The notes under the pieces: model-generated
Seen by the model: the letters and a program-made list of their open reading frames with translations, nothing else
What the model was told of the DNA's origin: nothing
Databases searched by the model: none
Origin: Spirochaetaceae bacterium
GTDB taxonomy: Bacteria > Spirochaetota > Spirochaetia > Treponematales > Breznakiellaceae
DNA length: 24,222 nucleotides
Direction of reading: 5' to 3'
Assembly: GCA_031280705.1 (NCBI GenBank)
Contig: JAITGJ010000045.1
Location: 1-24,222 of the forward strand
Shown here: positions 15,664-23,876 of the stretch, piece after piece
Layout: each line of letters opens with the position of its first letter
Position numbering within the stretch: the stretch's first letter is position 1
Made by a program: the position numbers and the translations under genes

Positions 15664-16884
15664 ATGGGAATGGAACTGATAACGGAACAGGCGCCCAGCT
15701 ACACGGAATGCTACCAAAAAATCATCAGTAAGTATGGCGGGCGCTTTAACGAACTGGGACAGAAAACGGTGCGCGTGCGGAGCGGATTTCTTGGCCTCTT
15801 TTCCCGGGAGGCGATAGAAATTACCGGCTATCTTTCCAAAGAGCGGCACTACACGCGGGGAACGCAGACCATGAAAGCGCCCAGTTTTGAGGAAGAAAAA
15901 AACAAGGTTATCGCCGCGGCGGGCAGGGACCCCGCCACCCAGCAGATACTTGCCGAAATTCTCCGCCTCAGGGAAGACATGACGACCGTTACCGCCGCCG
16001 CGAAAGGGCAGGGCATAGCGCCGGATCATCCCACAATCAGCCGCCTGGAAGAAATCCTGTCCCGGAATGATTTTGATCTCCGCTACCGGAACGCGCTGCT
16101 TGAGCGGGCGCGAAAGGAATTTTCCCTGGAGGAGATTGAGGATTTTGACGCCGTGCAGGAGCGCGTGCTTGAATGGATCGGCGAAAGTATTTCCATCTAC
16201 CGGGAGGAGCCGTACCGGCGCCGCCCCCGGATTATCGCCCTGATCGGTCCCACGGGCGTCGGAAAAACAACAACTATCGCAAAACTCGCGGCGGGGTATC
16301 TTTTGGGCGCCATTGGGAAAAGTCCGCTCCAGGTGCGGCTTATCACCATTGACAAATACCGTGTCGGCGCGGAAAAGCAAATTCAGCGTTACGGAGAACT
16401 GATGCAGATTCCTGTTTCCGGCGTGAGCACCGCCCGGGAACTGCGGGAAGCAATCGCGCTTAATTCGGAGGGCGTTGATGTTATTCTGGTTGACACTATG
16501 GGCCGCAGCCCCCGCGCCTCGGTAGAGATCGGCGAAATGAAACAGTTCCTTGCCGCTTCCGGAGCAGAGTATTATCTTGCGCTCGCGGCAACCACAAAGG
16601 CAAGCGACATTGATGAAATTCTCGCGCAGTTTGAACCGTTCGGTTACCGTTCGGTGGTGGTAACCAAAATGGACGAAACGGGCCGGCTGGGCAATGTGAT
16701 CAGCGCGCTCGCCGGGCGGGGAAAAAGCGTTTCGTGGATCACCGAAGGGCAGGGCGTGCCCAAAGACATACAGAAGGCCAGTGTGGTACGATTCCTCATC
16801 AATCTTGATGGCTTTACCGTAAACCGGGCAAAACTGGAAAGCCGCTTTCCCGGCGATGATACGGAACTTATCGAGTGGAGTTAG
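15664..16884 (+). CDS. flhF: Flagellar GTPase FlhF
   Basis: A 406-residue SRP-type GTPase that controls the position at which flagella form. The N-terminal basic/B region includes QAPSYTECYQKIISKYG. The N domain precedes the G domain, whose P-loop GPTGVGKT is at residues 195-202. The remaining GTPase motifs are ITIDKYRVGAEKQIQRYGEL, the DTMGRSPR switch (usually DTAGR/DTPGR) and TKMDETGRLGN. In spirochaetes FlhF is expected to act at the cell poles where periplasmic flagella are built. GAGGG lies 8 bases before the ATG. flhG begins three bases after the stop, the usual pairing. Confidence 0.95.
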   Translation: MGMELITEQAPSYTECYQKIISKYGGRFNELGQKTVRVRSGFLGLFSREAIEITGYLSKERHYTRGTQTMKAPSFEEEKNKVIAAAGRDPATQQILAEILRLREDMTTVTAAAKGQGIAPDHPTISRLEEILSRNDFDLRYRNALLERARKEFSLEEIEDFDAVQERVLEWIGESISIYREEPYRRRPRIIALIGPTGVGKTTTIAKLAAGYLLGAIGKSPLQVRLITIDKYRVGAEKQIQRYGELMQIPVSGVSTARELREAIALNSEGVDVILVDTMGRSPRASVEIGEMKQFLAASGAEYYLALAATTKASDIDEILAQFEPFGYRSVVVTKMDETGRLGNVISALAGRGKSVSWITEGQGVPKDIQKASVVRFLINLDGFTVNRAKLESRFPGDDTELIEWS

Positions 16885-16886
16885 GC

Positions 16887-17768
16887 ATGGAAGATCAGGC
16901 TGAAAAACTGCGGGAGATGATGCGAAAAAAAAGCGGCGAGGGGAGCGGCGGCAGGAGCCGGGACGGAAAGAAAACCCGCGTCATTACCGTTACTTCGGGC
17001 AAGGGCGGCGTGGGGAAAACCAATATGTCGGTGAACATGGCGCTTGCCTACGCGCGGCTTGGCAAAAAGGTTGTGGTTATGGACGCCGACCTCGGGCTCG
17101 CCAATGTCAATGTCATGCTCAACATGATCCCCAAATTCAACCTGTATCATGTGATACGAAAACAGAAAACCATGCGGGAAATAATGGTAGACACCGAATA
17201 CGGCATTTCCATTGTCGCCGGGGCTTCGGGGTTTTCCAAAATAGCGAATTTGACCGACGATGAGCGGCAGAATTTTATCAATGAGCTTGATACTCTTTCC
17301 AACGCGGATATTATCATTATTGATACTGCGGCGGGCGTTTCCAGCAATGTGCTTGATTTTATCGCTGCGGCTGATGACGCGGTTATTGTAACGACGCCTG
17401 AACCCACGGCCATTACCGACGCCTACGGCATCATCAAAATTATCGCCACCGAAATTGATAACCTCAACATGGGCCTTAAACTGGTGGTGAACCGCGTCAA
17501 AACCGTGGCGGAAGCAAAAAAGGTCGCTGACCGCATGACGAGCATTGCCGGACAGTTTCTCAACCTCAAGGTTGAGTATCTGGGTTTTATTTATGATGAT
17601 GTTACTGTTTCCCATGCGGTGCTCAGGCAGAAGCCGTTTATGGTTATCGATCCCAAATGCAAGGCTTCCCTGTGCGTGCAGCATATCGTGGGCCGCATGG
17701 AAAAAAGCGAGATTCGGGAATCGGGCGGCATTACCGAAATGTTCCGCCGTCTTTTCGGACGGAAGTAG
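16887..17768 (+). CDS. flhG: Flagellar number ATPase FlhG (FleN/YlxH, MinD-like)
   Basis: A 293-residue ParA/MinD-family ATPase that partners FlhF and limits flagellar number. The deviant Walker A SGKGGVGKT lies at residues 37-45, DADLGLANVNVML (Asp66, Asp68) is Walker A', and IIIDTAAGVSSNV is the Walker B region. An N-terminal segment (MEDQAEKLREMMRKK) resembles the FlhF-activating helix of FlhG proteins. The C-terminus keeps a basic amphipathic end (ITEMFRRLFGRK) that may be the membrane-targeting helix. ATG 16887 is chosen because GGAG (16877-16880) lies 6 bases upstream; a GTG at 16875 has no site. Confidence 0.94.
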   Translation: MEDQAEKLREMMRKKSGEGSGGRSRDGKKTRVITVTSGKGGVGKTNMSVNMALAYARLGKKVVVMDADLGLANVNVMLNMIPKFNLYHVIRKQKTMREIMVDTEYGISIVAGASGFSKIANLTDDERQNFINELDTLSNADIIIIDTAAGVSSNVLDFIAAADDAVIVTTPEPTAITDAYGIIKIIATEIDNLNMGLKLVVNRVKTVAEAKKVADRMTSIAGQFLNLKVEYLGFIYDDVTVSHAVLRQKPFMVIDPKCKASLCVQHIVGRMEKSEIRESGGITEMFRRLFGRK

Positions 17769-17785
17769 CGCGGGGAGGAAAGCCG

Positions 17786-18721
17786 ATGAATTTCAAGCCG
17801 GGCCTTATTGCCGCGGCGGCGGGTTTTATGTTGTCTCTGGCTGTTGGGCTTATTGCCGGCGCGGGGCTGTTCGCGGTGGTGCGGGCGCTCGTGTTTGCCG
17901 CGTTTTTCTTTGTGCTTGTATCGGGCCTAGGCATCGCCGTGGGGCGCTTTCTCCCGGAACTGCTTAACCTTTCAGACCCCAACGCCGGTTACGGCGAGGC
18001 CGGTTATGGCGGCGCCAACTATGGCGGCGCCGTAACCGGCGAAGATGGAGAAGCGGCCGGTTCCCGGGTGAATATCGCCGTGGAAGGCGATGTCTCATCA
18101 CCGGCGTTTGGCGGCGTCTCAGGCGGAGACATGGAAGACGGCGCTTTTTCTTCGGATTCCGCGCTGGAAGACGAAGATGACGATTTTGATCCCGATTCCC
18201 CGGTCCCTTCTCCGGCCCTAGACCAGTTTAATGAAGATGAATATACTGAAAGCGGAGATTTTTCCGCCCCGGCGTCTCCGTCCGGCGTTTTTACGCCGGG
18301 CCTTCCGGGGGTGCGGAGCGGGGGGGGCGGGTTGCCGCCTGGCGGAAAAACCGGCGCGGAGGCCGCGCCGGGAGCGGGCGGGGGGCGCGGCGCCTCACCC
18401 GCCCGGCCAGAGCGGAAGGAGGACGCCGATACAGTTGACATGCTTCCCGATCTGGAGGCCATGTCGCAGGCTTTTCTGGCTTCCACCCAGGAGGCCGAGC
18501 AGAGCGGCGATAGCGGTAATGACGGGGGCGGGGGAACCGGAAACCCTTTTGACGGGGGGGGAAGCCCGGATACATCGGAGGAAGTCTTTGAAGTATCCGT
18601 TTCCGGCCAGGGCAGGGAGCCGGCCCCCTATATCGGAAACAAACCTGCGGCGCTGAAAGGTGATTTTCCGCCGAAAGATATAGCGCAGGCTATACAAACA
18701 CTGTTGAAGCGGGATGAGTAG
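17786..18721 (+). CDS. Uncharacterised acidic membrane-anchored protein
   Basis: I do not recognise this 311-residue protein. ATG 17786 follows GGGGAGGAAAG, giving a good site. The first ~55 residues form a two-span membrane hairpin (PGLIAAAAGFMLSLAVGLIAGAG, then ALVFAAFFFVLVSGLGIAVGRFL). Then comes a long low-complexity region rich in Gly, Asp, Glu, Ser and Pro, including a GYGEAGYGGANYGG motif and an acidic stretch EDEDDDFDPDSP. A short region near 210-235 (DTVDMLPDLEAMSQAFLAS) and the last ~30 residues (GNKPAALKGDFPPKDIAQAIQTLLKRDE) look structured. Its position between flhG and fliA inside the operon suggests a flagellar or cell-pole role. Low-complexity DNA could also make the length unstable. 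Confidence 0.8.
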   Translation: MNFKPGLIAAAAGFMLSLAVGLIAGAGLFAVVRALVFAAFFFVLVSGLGIAVGRFLPELLNLSDPNAGYGEAGYGGANYGGAVTGEDGEAAGSRVNIAVEGDVSSPAFGGVSGGDMEDGAFSSDSALEDEDDDFDPDSPVPSPALDQFNEDEYTESGDFSAPASPSGVFTPGLPGVRSGGGGLPPGGKTGAEAAPGAGGGRGASPARPERKEDADTVDMLPDLEAMSQAFLASTQEAEQSGDSGNDGGGGTGNPFDGGGSPDTSEEVFEVSVSGQGREPAPYIGNKPAALKGDFPPKDIAQAIQTLLKRDE

Positions 18722-18763
18722 GGCGATGCGGCCCTGAACGAACCATGAATGGAAGGACTGATT

Positions 18764-19576
18764 ATGGGGAAGCTCCTCGGGAGTAGTCAACGGGCACTTT
18801 TCCCGGACGGAAAAACAGAAGAGGAACTTTGGCTCGAATACCGGACCTCGCGGGACCCGAAAATTCGCGAAGGATTTATCCGGCAGTACGCCCCCCTGGT
18901 GAAGTACGTGGCCGGGAAAGTCGCCGTTGGGATGCCCCATAATGTCGAGTTTGACGATCTGGTCGGGTTCGGCGTGTTCGGCCTGATAGACGCCATAGAC
19001 AAGTTTGACCCGGAAAAAAACGTCAAGTTCAAAACCTACGCGGTAACGCGGATTCGCGGGGCAATTTTTGACGAACTGCGTTCCATCGACTGGGTACCCC
19101 GTTCGGTGCGGCAAAAAACGCGGGAAGTGGAAGACGCCATCGGCACGCTGGAAGCCCAACTGGGACGCCCCGCCACGGATCAGGAAATCGCCAATTCCCT
19201 CGGCATGAACGCGGAGGAATTTTCCAAAACGATGATGAAAATTTCCGGCACGTCCATGCTTTCCCTGAACGACGTATGGTTTTCCGGCGATGAAAACGAT
19301 AAAGTTTCCATCGTTGACAGCATTGAATCGCCGGCGAGTCTCAATCCCGACATCATTGTGGAAAAAGAAGAAATACGCCGGGTGATTATCGACGCGATTA
19401 ACGAACTTCCCGACAAGGAAAAAAAGATACTGGTACTGTACTACTACGAAGATTTGACGCTCAAGGAAATCGGCCAGGTGCTGGAAGTTACCGAATCACG
19501 GGTATCCCAGCTCCACACAAAGGCCATACTGCGCCTCAGGGCAAAACTTACCAACATACGCAAGGGTATTGTCTAA
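18764..19576 (+). CDS. fliA: Flagellar sigma factor FliA (sigma-28, WhiG/SigD type)
   Basis: A 270-residue alternative sigma factor that directs RNA polymerase to late flagellar and chemotaxis promoters. Region 2 reads YVAGKVAVGMPHNVEFDDLVGFGVFGLIDAIDKFDP...FKTYAVTRIRGAIFDELRSIDWVPRSVRQK, the standard sigma-28 sequence. Region 3 includes GRPATDQEIANSLG. Region 4 has EKKILVLYYYEDLTLKEIGQVLEVTESRVSQLHTKA. GGAAGGA lies 6 bases before ATG 18764; the ATG at 18749 in frame lacks such a site. No anti-sigma FlgM gene is seen in the window. The following gene begins 13 bases after the stop. Confidence 0.96.
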   Translation: MGKLLGSSQRALFPDGKTEEELWLEYRTSRDPKIREGFIRQYAPLVKYVAGKVAVGMPHNVEFDDLVGFGVFGLIDAIDKFDPEKNVKFKTYAVTRIRGAIFDELRSIDWVPRSVRQKTREVEDAIGTLEAQLGRPATDQEIANSLGMNAEEFSKTMMKISGTSMLSLNDVWFSGDENDKVSIVDSIESPASLNPDIIVEKEEIRRVIIDAINELPDKEKKILVLYYYEDLTLKEIGQVLEVTESRVSQLHTKAILRLRAKLTNIRKGIV

Positions 19577-19589
19577 GCGAGGAGCCGCC

Positions 19590-21554
19590 GTGGATTTTAT
19601 CGAGCTTCAGGAAAAGATGAAGGAGCGGCTCGAAGAAGACAGATCCGTCAATACGATTGAGGCCGAAGGACCCTCGCTCGAGACTGCCGTCGCGGAGGCC
19701 GCCGCGCTGCTGGACGTACCGGTCCGCCGCCTTGAATACGAACTTGTTGAACGGGGGTTTCCCGGTTTTCTGGGAACCGGAAAAAAGCCCTGGAAAATCC
19801 GGGCCTACGAGCGCTCCGGCACGGAAGAGGCCGGAGAAGACGAGGATTTTTTCGCGGAAGAGTTTGGCAGCGAAGAGCCGGTTATTGTGGACCGGGACGG
19901 CCAGTGCTTCGTGCTGCTTACCGCGAACGGCGTAATGCTCAAGGTAACGCTGCCCGAAGGGAACGGCCGCCGCGTTTCCGAAAGCCAGACGCTTAAAACC
20001 ATAAACGCGCGGCCGGTAAAAAATCTTGACACGGAAATGGTGAGCAGGGCGGTCCAGGGCGCGGCCGGGATCTATATCAAAATTGCCGATTTTGATCAGA
20101 ACCCCGCCAACGATACGGCGGTAACCGTTGAACTTGATGAACAGGAAATGCGCGCCTGGATACGGGTAACGCCGCCGGGTCCGGGTGGCAGGGACCTTAC
20201 CGCCGAAGAGTACCTGAGCGAAATAAAAAGCAGCCGGGTGTATTTTGGCCTCAAGGAAGATGCGGTTACCGCGTTTGCGGACAAGCCCGTGTACCGGGAG
20301 GCGTTTCTTGTGGCGGAGGGCCAGCGGCCCGTGCATGGCCGGGACGCCTATATCCAGTACAATTTTGAGACTCAGCCGAACCGGGTCCGTATGCGGGAGG
20401 GGGTGAACGGCCGGGTTGACTTTAAGCAGCTTAACATCATCCAGAATGTCGTACAGGATTATGTGCTTGCCCGGAAAATACCGGCGGAAGCGGGTGTGGA
20501 GGGCAAATCCATTACCGCCGAGCGGCGGCCCGCCAATGACGGCAAAGATATTTCGCTCCCGCTGGGCAAAAATGTTCACGTGGCGGAAGACGGCGTTACC
20601 ATTCTTTCGGACATTAACGGCCAGGTGCTTCTGGTGGACGGCAAAATTAATGTTGAGCCCACCTACCTGGTGGAAGGCAATGTGGGCCTTAAAACCGGCA
20701 ATATTGATTTTTTGGGCAACGTGATGGTTACCGGCAATGTGGAAGACGGCTTCTTTATCAAGGCCGCGGGCAACATCGAAATAAACGGCATGGTGGAACG
20801 CGCCTCGCTGGAAGCCCGGGGGGACATCCTCATCCATCAGGGCATTGCGGGAAAGGGGAGCGGCGTCATCCGCACGGAACGTTCCATTTGGGCGAAATTT
20901 ATCGAGAACAGCAATGTTACCTCCGGCAGCATGGTCGTGGTGAACGACGGGATCGTCAATTCCCGTGTGGACGCGTTTGGCCGCGTGGTGGTGCGGGGAA
21001 AGCGCGCGAATATTGTCGGCGGGCGGATCCGCGCCACGCAGGAAATTACGGCAAAGGCCATCGGGAGCCCCACCAGCGGAACCGAAACGGTCTGCGAGGT
21101 GGGGTACGACCTCCGCGCGAAGATACGGTTTGACCGGCTCAGCGAGGAAAAGAAAACCGCCGAGGAAGAACTTGAGGAGCTTGAACGCAACCTGCAAACC
21201 CTGCTCAACATCAAAAAACAGCGGAAAAACCTGCCGGAAGAAGAAGAAAAACAACTGCGTGAAATGACCGAAAACCGCCAGTCCCTGCTCCGCGCCCTCC
21301 AGGAAAAAAACAACGAACTCGCCAAATTAAAAGAAGTGCTTGCGACAAGCCTTGTGCCGGGCCGGGTTTCCGCGTCCGACCGGGTGTATCCGGGGGTAAA
21401 GATAGCTATCCGGGATGCCCGGGAAGATGTAAAGAGCGATTACAAGGCGGTTACCTTTGTGCTGGAAGACGGCCTTATCCGGGCGCGGAACTACGAAGAA
21501 CCGGAGGGCGATGACGAACTCGGGAGGGCCCTCGATGCCGATACAGCCAATTGA
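19590..21554 (+). CDS. Jag-N domain / FapA (DUF342) fusion protein
   Basis: A 654-residue cytoplasmic protein. Residues ~20-73 match the Jag/KhpB N-terminal domain (EAEGPSLETAVAEAAALLDV...YELVERGFPGFLGTGKKPWKI). From about residue 175 it is a FapA/DUF342 protein with the repetitive right-handed beta-helix region (VEGNVGLKTGNIDFLGNVMVTGNVEDGFFIKAAGNIEINGMVE, GIVNSRVDAFGRVVVRGKRANIVGG). A highly charged coiled coil follows at ~516-585. FapA was named in Vibrio as a flagellar assembly factor; DUF342 genes next to sigma-28 are common. The GTG start has GAGGAG 5 bases upstream, overriding an upstream TTG. The Jag-N domain lacks the KH/R3H domains it accompanies in KhpB, so RNA binding is not implied. 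Exact function is unknown. Confidence 0.88.
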   Translation: MDFIELQEKMKERLEEDRSVNTIEAEGPSLETAVAEAAALLDVPVRRLEYELVERGFPGFLGTGKKPWKIRAYERSGTEEAGEDEDFFAEEFGSEEPVIVDRDGQCFVLLTANGVMLKVTLPEGNGRRVSESQTLKTINARPVKNLDTEMVSRAVQGAAGIYIKIADFDQNPANDTAVTVELDEQEMRAWIRVTPPGPGGRDLTAEEYLSEIKSSRVYFGLKEDAVTAFADKPVYREAFLVAEGQRPVHGRDAYIQYNFETQPNRVRMREGVNGRVDFKQLNIIQNVVQDYVLARKIPAEAGVEGKSITAERRPANDGKDISLPLGKNVHVAEDGVTILSDINGQVLLVDGKINVEPTYLVEGNVGLKTGNIDFLGNVMVTGNVEDGFFIKAAGNIEINGMVERASLEARGDILIHQGIAGKGSGVIRTERSIWAKFIENSNVTSGSMVVVNDGIVNSRVDAFGRVVVRGKRANIVGGRIRATQEITAKAIGSPTSGTETVCEVGYDLRAKIRFDRLSEEKKTAEEELEELERNLQTLLNIKKQRKNLPEEEEKQLREMTENRQSLLRALQEKNNELAKLKEVLATSLVPGRVSASDRVYPGVKIAIRDAREDVKSDYKAVTFVLEDGLIRARNYEEPEGDDELGRALDADTAN

Positions 21555-21870
21555 CCTTCAGACCCTGTTTACCCAACTGGACAAGGTGGGCAAAAACGAA
21601 GCCGCCCAGAAAGACGGCGCGCAGATCCAGGCCGCCGTGCAGGGGGCGCGCATCCAGAAAAAAACCGATGAAAAGGCTCACACGGTGAACGAAACCCGGG
21701 ACACAGGACAGGGCGGCGTGGAACGGATAAAGGACCGAAAAGGCGGCGCTTCTTCTTCCGGCGGCGGCGCGGGCCGGCAGGGGAACGGGCGCGAGACGCC
21801 CACTCCGGACGCTTCACGCGCATACATTCAGGACCCGGACCTGGGCAAAAACATTGATGTAAGCGGGTAA
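21535..21870 (+). CDS. Small uncharacterised hydrophilic protein in fla operon
   Basis: A 111-residue protein that I do not recognise. It overlaps the end of the preceding gene by 20 bases in another frame. ATG 21535 is preceded by GGGAGGG with 6-base spacing, so translation is likely. The N-terminal ~40 residues (PIQPIDLQTLFTQLDKVGKNEAAQKDG) look helical and conserved in character. The rest is Lys/Glu/Gly-rich and probably disordered, with a short ordered-looking end (RAYIQDPDLGKNIDVSG). There is no signal peptide or membrane segment. It sits between the FapA-like and SwrB-like genes, pointing to a role in flagellar assembly or its control, but nothing more specific can be said. Confidence 0.75.
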   Translation: MPIQPIDLQTLFTQLDKVGKNEAAQKDGAQIQAAVQGARIQKKTDEKAHTVNETRDTGQGGVERIKDRKGGASSSGGGAGRQGNGRETPTPDASRAYIQDPDLGKNIDVSG

Positions 21871-21871
21871 T

Positions 21872-22615
21872 ATGGCGCTCGTCTTTATCTTTTCCCTCAC
21901 GGCCCTCGCCGTCTCGGCATTTTCGTTCCTCTTTTTTTTGTCGTACCTGAAGCGCCGCACCGGGCGGGACCGCATCCTCGCGGAATTCCGGGAAGAAATT
22001 GACTTTATGATCCGGGAACTTAACGAGGTTACCGTGCGGGACGAGGTCCTGGTGGAGGAGCGGGTCAAAAAACTCCGCGCCCTGCTGGAAGACGCCGACC
22101 GGCGCGTGGAGATTTTTGAGCGGCGTATCGCCGTTTTTGACCGGGAAACGGGACGCCGCGATACTGAGACCGCCGTTCTGGATGAGCTTTCCCGCCCCGC
22201 CGCCGCCCAGGAGGACCGGGCCGCGGCCTACGCGCGGCTTGGCAAGCGGTTTACCGCGCCGGTGCTCGCGGAAACCGGTGAAGCGGCGGCGGTCCCGCCG
22301 GGCGGAGACGGCGTGTATCTTTCGCCGGACCTTTTCCGGGGGCCGGCAGGCGGGGCGGAAGCGGCCGGGGTCCCCCCCGGTAATGCCGTTCCCACTCCCG
22401 CCCCCGTCCCGCAGGCGGCGCCTGAAATACCGGTCATACGGCGCGGGGCCCGGCAAATAACGCCGAAGCCCAAACCTCTGCCCGTCCAGGCGGTGGAACT
22501 GTACCGCGCGGGGCTTTCCTCAAGCCTTATTGCGTCAAAACTGGGGGTTACGGTTACGGAAGTGGAGCTTGCCATTGCCGTTGCCAAACGCGCCGGGGAC
22601 GGGCGCGGCTCATAA
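21872..22615 (+). CDS. SwrB-like membrane / coiled-coil / HTH protein
   Basis: A 247-residue protein with one N-terminal membrane span (residues ~2-26), a coiled coil (~33-92), a Pro/Gly/Ala-rich linker (~125-205) and a C-terminal helix-turn-helix-like segment, AVELYRAGLSSSLIASKLGVTVTEVELAIA (206-236). This order and the last gene position after sigma-28 match Bacillus SwrB/YlxL (DUF6115), which activates the flagellar export apparatus. The resemblance is architectural and contextual; I cannot show homology without a profile search. The ATG lies one base after the preceding stop, with only a weak purine stretch upstream, so translation probably depends on coupling. Last gene of the flagellar unit. 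Confidence 0.8.
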   Translation: MALVFIFSLTALAVSAFSFLFFLSYLKRRTGRDRILAEFREEIDFMIRELNEVTVRDEVLVEERVKKLRALLEDADRRVEIFERRIAVFDRETGRRDTETAVLDELSRPAAAQEDRAAAYARLGKRFTAPVLAETGEAAAVPPGGDGVYLSPDLFRGPAGGAEAAGVPPGNAVPTPAPVPQAAPEIPVIRRGARQITPKPKPLPVQAVELYRAGLSSSLIASKLGVTVTEVELAIAVAKRAGDGRGS

Positions 22616-22618
22616 AAA

Positions 22619-22668
22619 CGGGCCGTACCCGGTCCAAAGACGGTTATCTCTGGACGGGATACGGCCCG
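22619..22668. terminator. Strong hairpin between convergent genes, bidirectional terminator
   Basis: CGGGCCGTACCCGGTCCA pairs with TGGACGGGATACGGCCCG, with one or two internal mismatches, around a ~14-base loop. On the minus strand the stem is followed directly by TTTTTA, a classical Rho-independent arrangement for the outer-membrane protein gene. On the plus strand the flagellar transcript meets the same stem, with a T-run (22690-22695) only 21 bases later. Confidence 0.8.
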
Positions 22669-22703
22669 CGCCTCTTATAGCATTGCGCTTTTTTCGATGC
22701 ATC

Positions 22704-22720
22704 GGCGGGGAAGCCCCGCC
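22704..22720. other. Small GC hairpin downstream of the outer-membrane protein gene
   Basis: GGCGGGG-AAG-CCCCGCC is a perfect 7-bp stem located between the main terminator and the stop of the minus-strand gene. It may add to termination or protect a 3' end; no T-run follows directly on either strand. Confidence 0.45.
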
Positions 22721-22736
22721 GGTGTTTACCCTTTGG

Positions 22737-23777
22737 TTAAAGCTGGAAGCGGACGCCGATGCTGCCGCCGTAGTTCATGCCGCCAAAGTTAAAGTTGGTT
22801 CCCGTGGCCGCAAACGCGGTAAAATCAAGCCGGATAACCGCGATGGTAAACGCCACGCCGCCAAACACCCGCGCGCCAAAACCCTCCAGGGTACGAATCC
22901 GGGAAAAACCCTGCGAATCAAGAGTTATACCATACGCTGCCCCTATCTGATCATTTGTAGGGGCAGTGCCCGAGGTGACACTAATGACCGGGGTTGTTTC
23001 CGCCTTAAGCCCGGCCGTGGTTTTTGAATAATTGATCCCCAGTCCCGCATAGGGGGTAAAGAGGATAAACGATTTTGAAACCTGGGCCTTAACTTCACAC
23101 ATCAGCGTTTCCCATTCAAACCCCAGAGTGGGATCTTGAAGTTTGAGGGTAAAACTCTGGTCTGTACCGCTGACAGTGGCGGTACCGGAGAAAGTTTGCT
23201 CGGGGAGGCCAACCTTGATGCCGCCCTTGAGGTAATTGACCCCAACGCCCACGGATACGGCGGGCGCGATGCGGTCTTTTATCAGCGCGTAGCGCACATC
23301 CCCGCCCACAAGGAAGTAATTAAACTCTACATCCGAGAGGGGGACCGGGGGGAGATACCCCGCCTTAATCCCAATATCGAAGGGCAGAATAAAGCCGCCG
23401 ATGCGCGCTTCCGCCGTATACCCCGGATTGGGGAAAACCGCCTTGAAGGGCAGCGCGCCGCCGCCGAACTTATCGATAATACCGGAAAGCGCTTCGGCCT
23501 TGATGGTGCTGACGCCAACCGCAATACCTACCCCAAAGTGGGGCGGGACGCTGGTCAACTGGCCGATATAGGCGCTTGCCCAGTTAAGCCCAATGGAAGC
23601 GTTCAGGGGCAGTGAATCGGCTATCCGGTCCGTAAAACTGTCCACGTCGTCCAGAAGGTTCTGGAGTACCGGCGGTGTTTGGGAGAATGCCGGCCCGGTA
23701 ACGGACAGGGCCAGTACAACTACAAGGGCTTTTACAGCCGGGGGGACGGTATGCACCGTAAATCGCATTGTTTTCAT
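22737..23777 (-). CDS. Predicted outer-membrane beta-barrel protein
   Basis: A 346-residue secreted protein that I cannot assign to a named family. An N-terminal signal peptide (hydrophobic core VKALVVVLALSVTG) has a likely cleavage AFS/Q at residues 32-33. The mature part alternates polar and hydrophobic residues, is rich in Gly and aromatics, and ends in GGSIGVRFQL, all as expected for an outer-membrane beta-barrel. Repeated amphipathic strands such as VGGDVRYALI, VSVGVGVNYLKGGI, FTPYAGLGINYS and ARVFGGVAFTIAVIRLDFTAFA support this. The start lacks any Shine-Dalgarno, and a -10-like box lies 7 bases ahead, so the message may be leaderless. A hairpin terminator lies downstream. It is not connected to the flagellar unit, which it faces. 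Confidence 0.8.
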   Translation of the reverse strand: MKTMRFTVHTVPPAVKALVVVLALSVTGPAFSQTPPVLQNLLDDVDSFTDRIADSLPLNASIGLNWASAYIGQLTSVPPHFGVGIAVGVSTIKAEALSGIIDKFGGGALPFKAVFPNPGYTAEARIGGFILPFDIGIKAGYLPPVPLSDVEFNYFLVGGDVRYALIKDRIAPAVSVGVGVNYLKGGIKVGLPEQTFSGTATVSGTDQSFTLKLQDPTLGFEWETLMCEVKAQVSKSFILFTPYAGLGINYSKTTAGLKAETTPVISVTSGTAPTNDQIGAAYGITLDSQGFSRIRTLEGFGARVFGGVAFTIAVIRLDFTAFAATGTNFNFGGMNYGGSIGVRFQL

Positions 23778-23784
23778 AGTAATT

Positions 23785-23814
23785 AGTATAACCGTTTAAT
23801 ACCGTTTATGCCAG
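23785..23814 (-). promoter_or_regulatory. Possible promoter of the outer-membrane protein gene
   Basis: On the minus strand CTGGCA (23814-23809, 4 of 6 to consensus) is followed by 18 bases and TATACT (23790-23785). The -10 ends 7 bases before the ATG, so the predicted start of transcription falls at or next to the start codon. Confidence 0.45.
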
Positions 23815-23876
23815 ATCGAAAGCGTGTTTTTTTGCGGAAATAGCCGGAGTTTTGCGCCGCGCCGCGCTGTTTTGCC

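Noticed and set aside
19548..21254. 568-codon minus-strand frame opposite the FapA-like gene
   Set aside because: Composition rich in His, Arg and Phe without domains, wholly antisense to a recognised protein; the same applies to 15157-16380 opposite flhA/flhF and 3615-4676 opposite the regulator.
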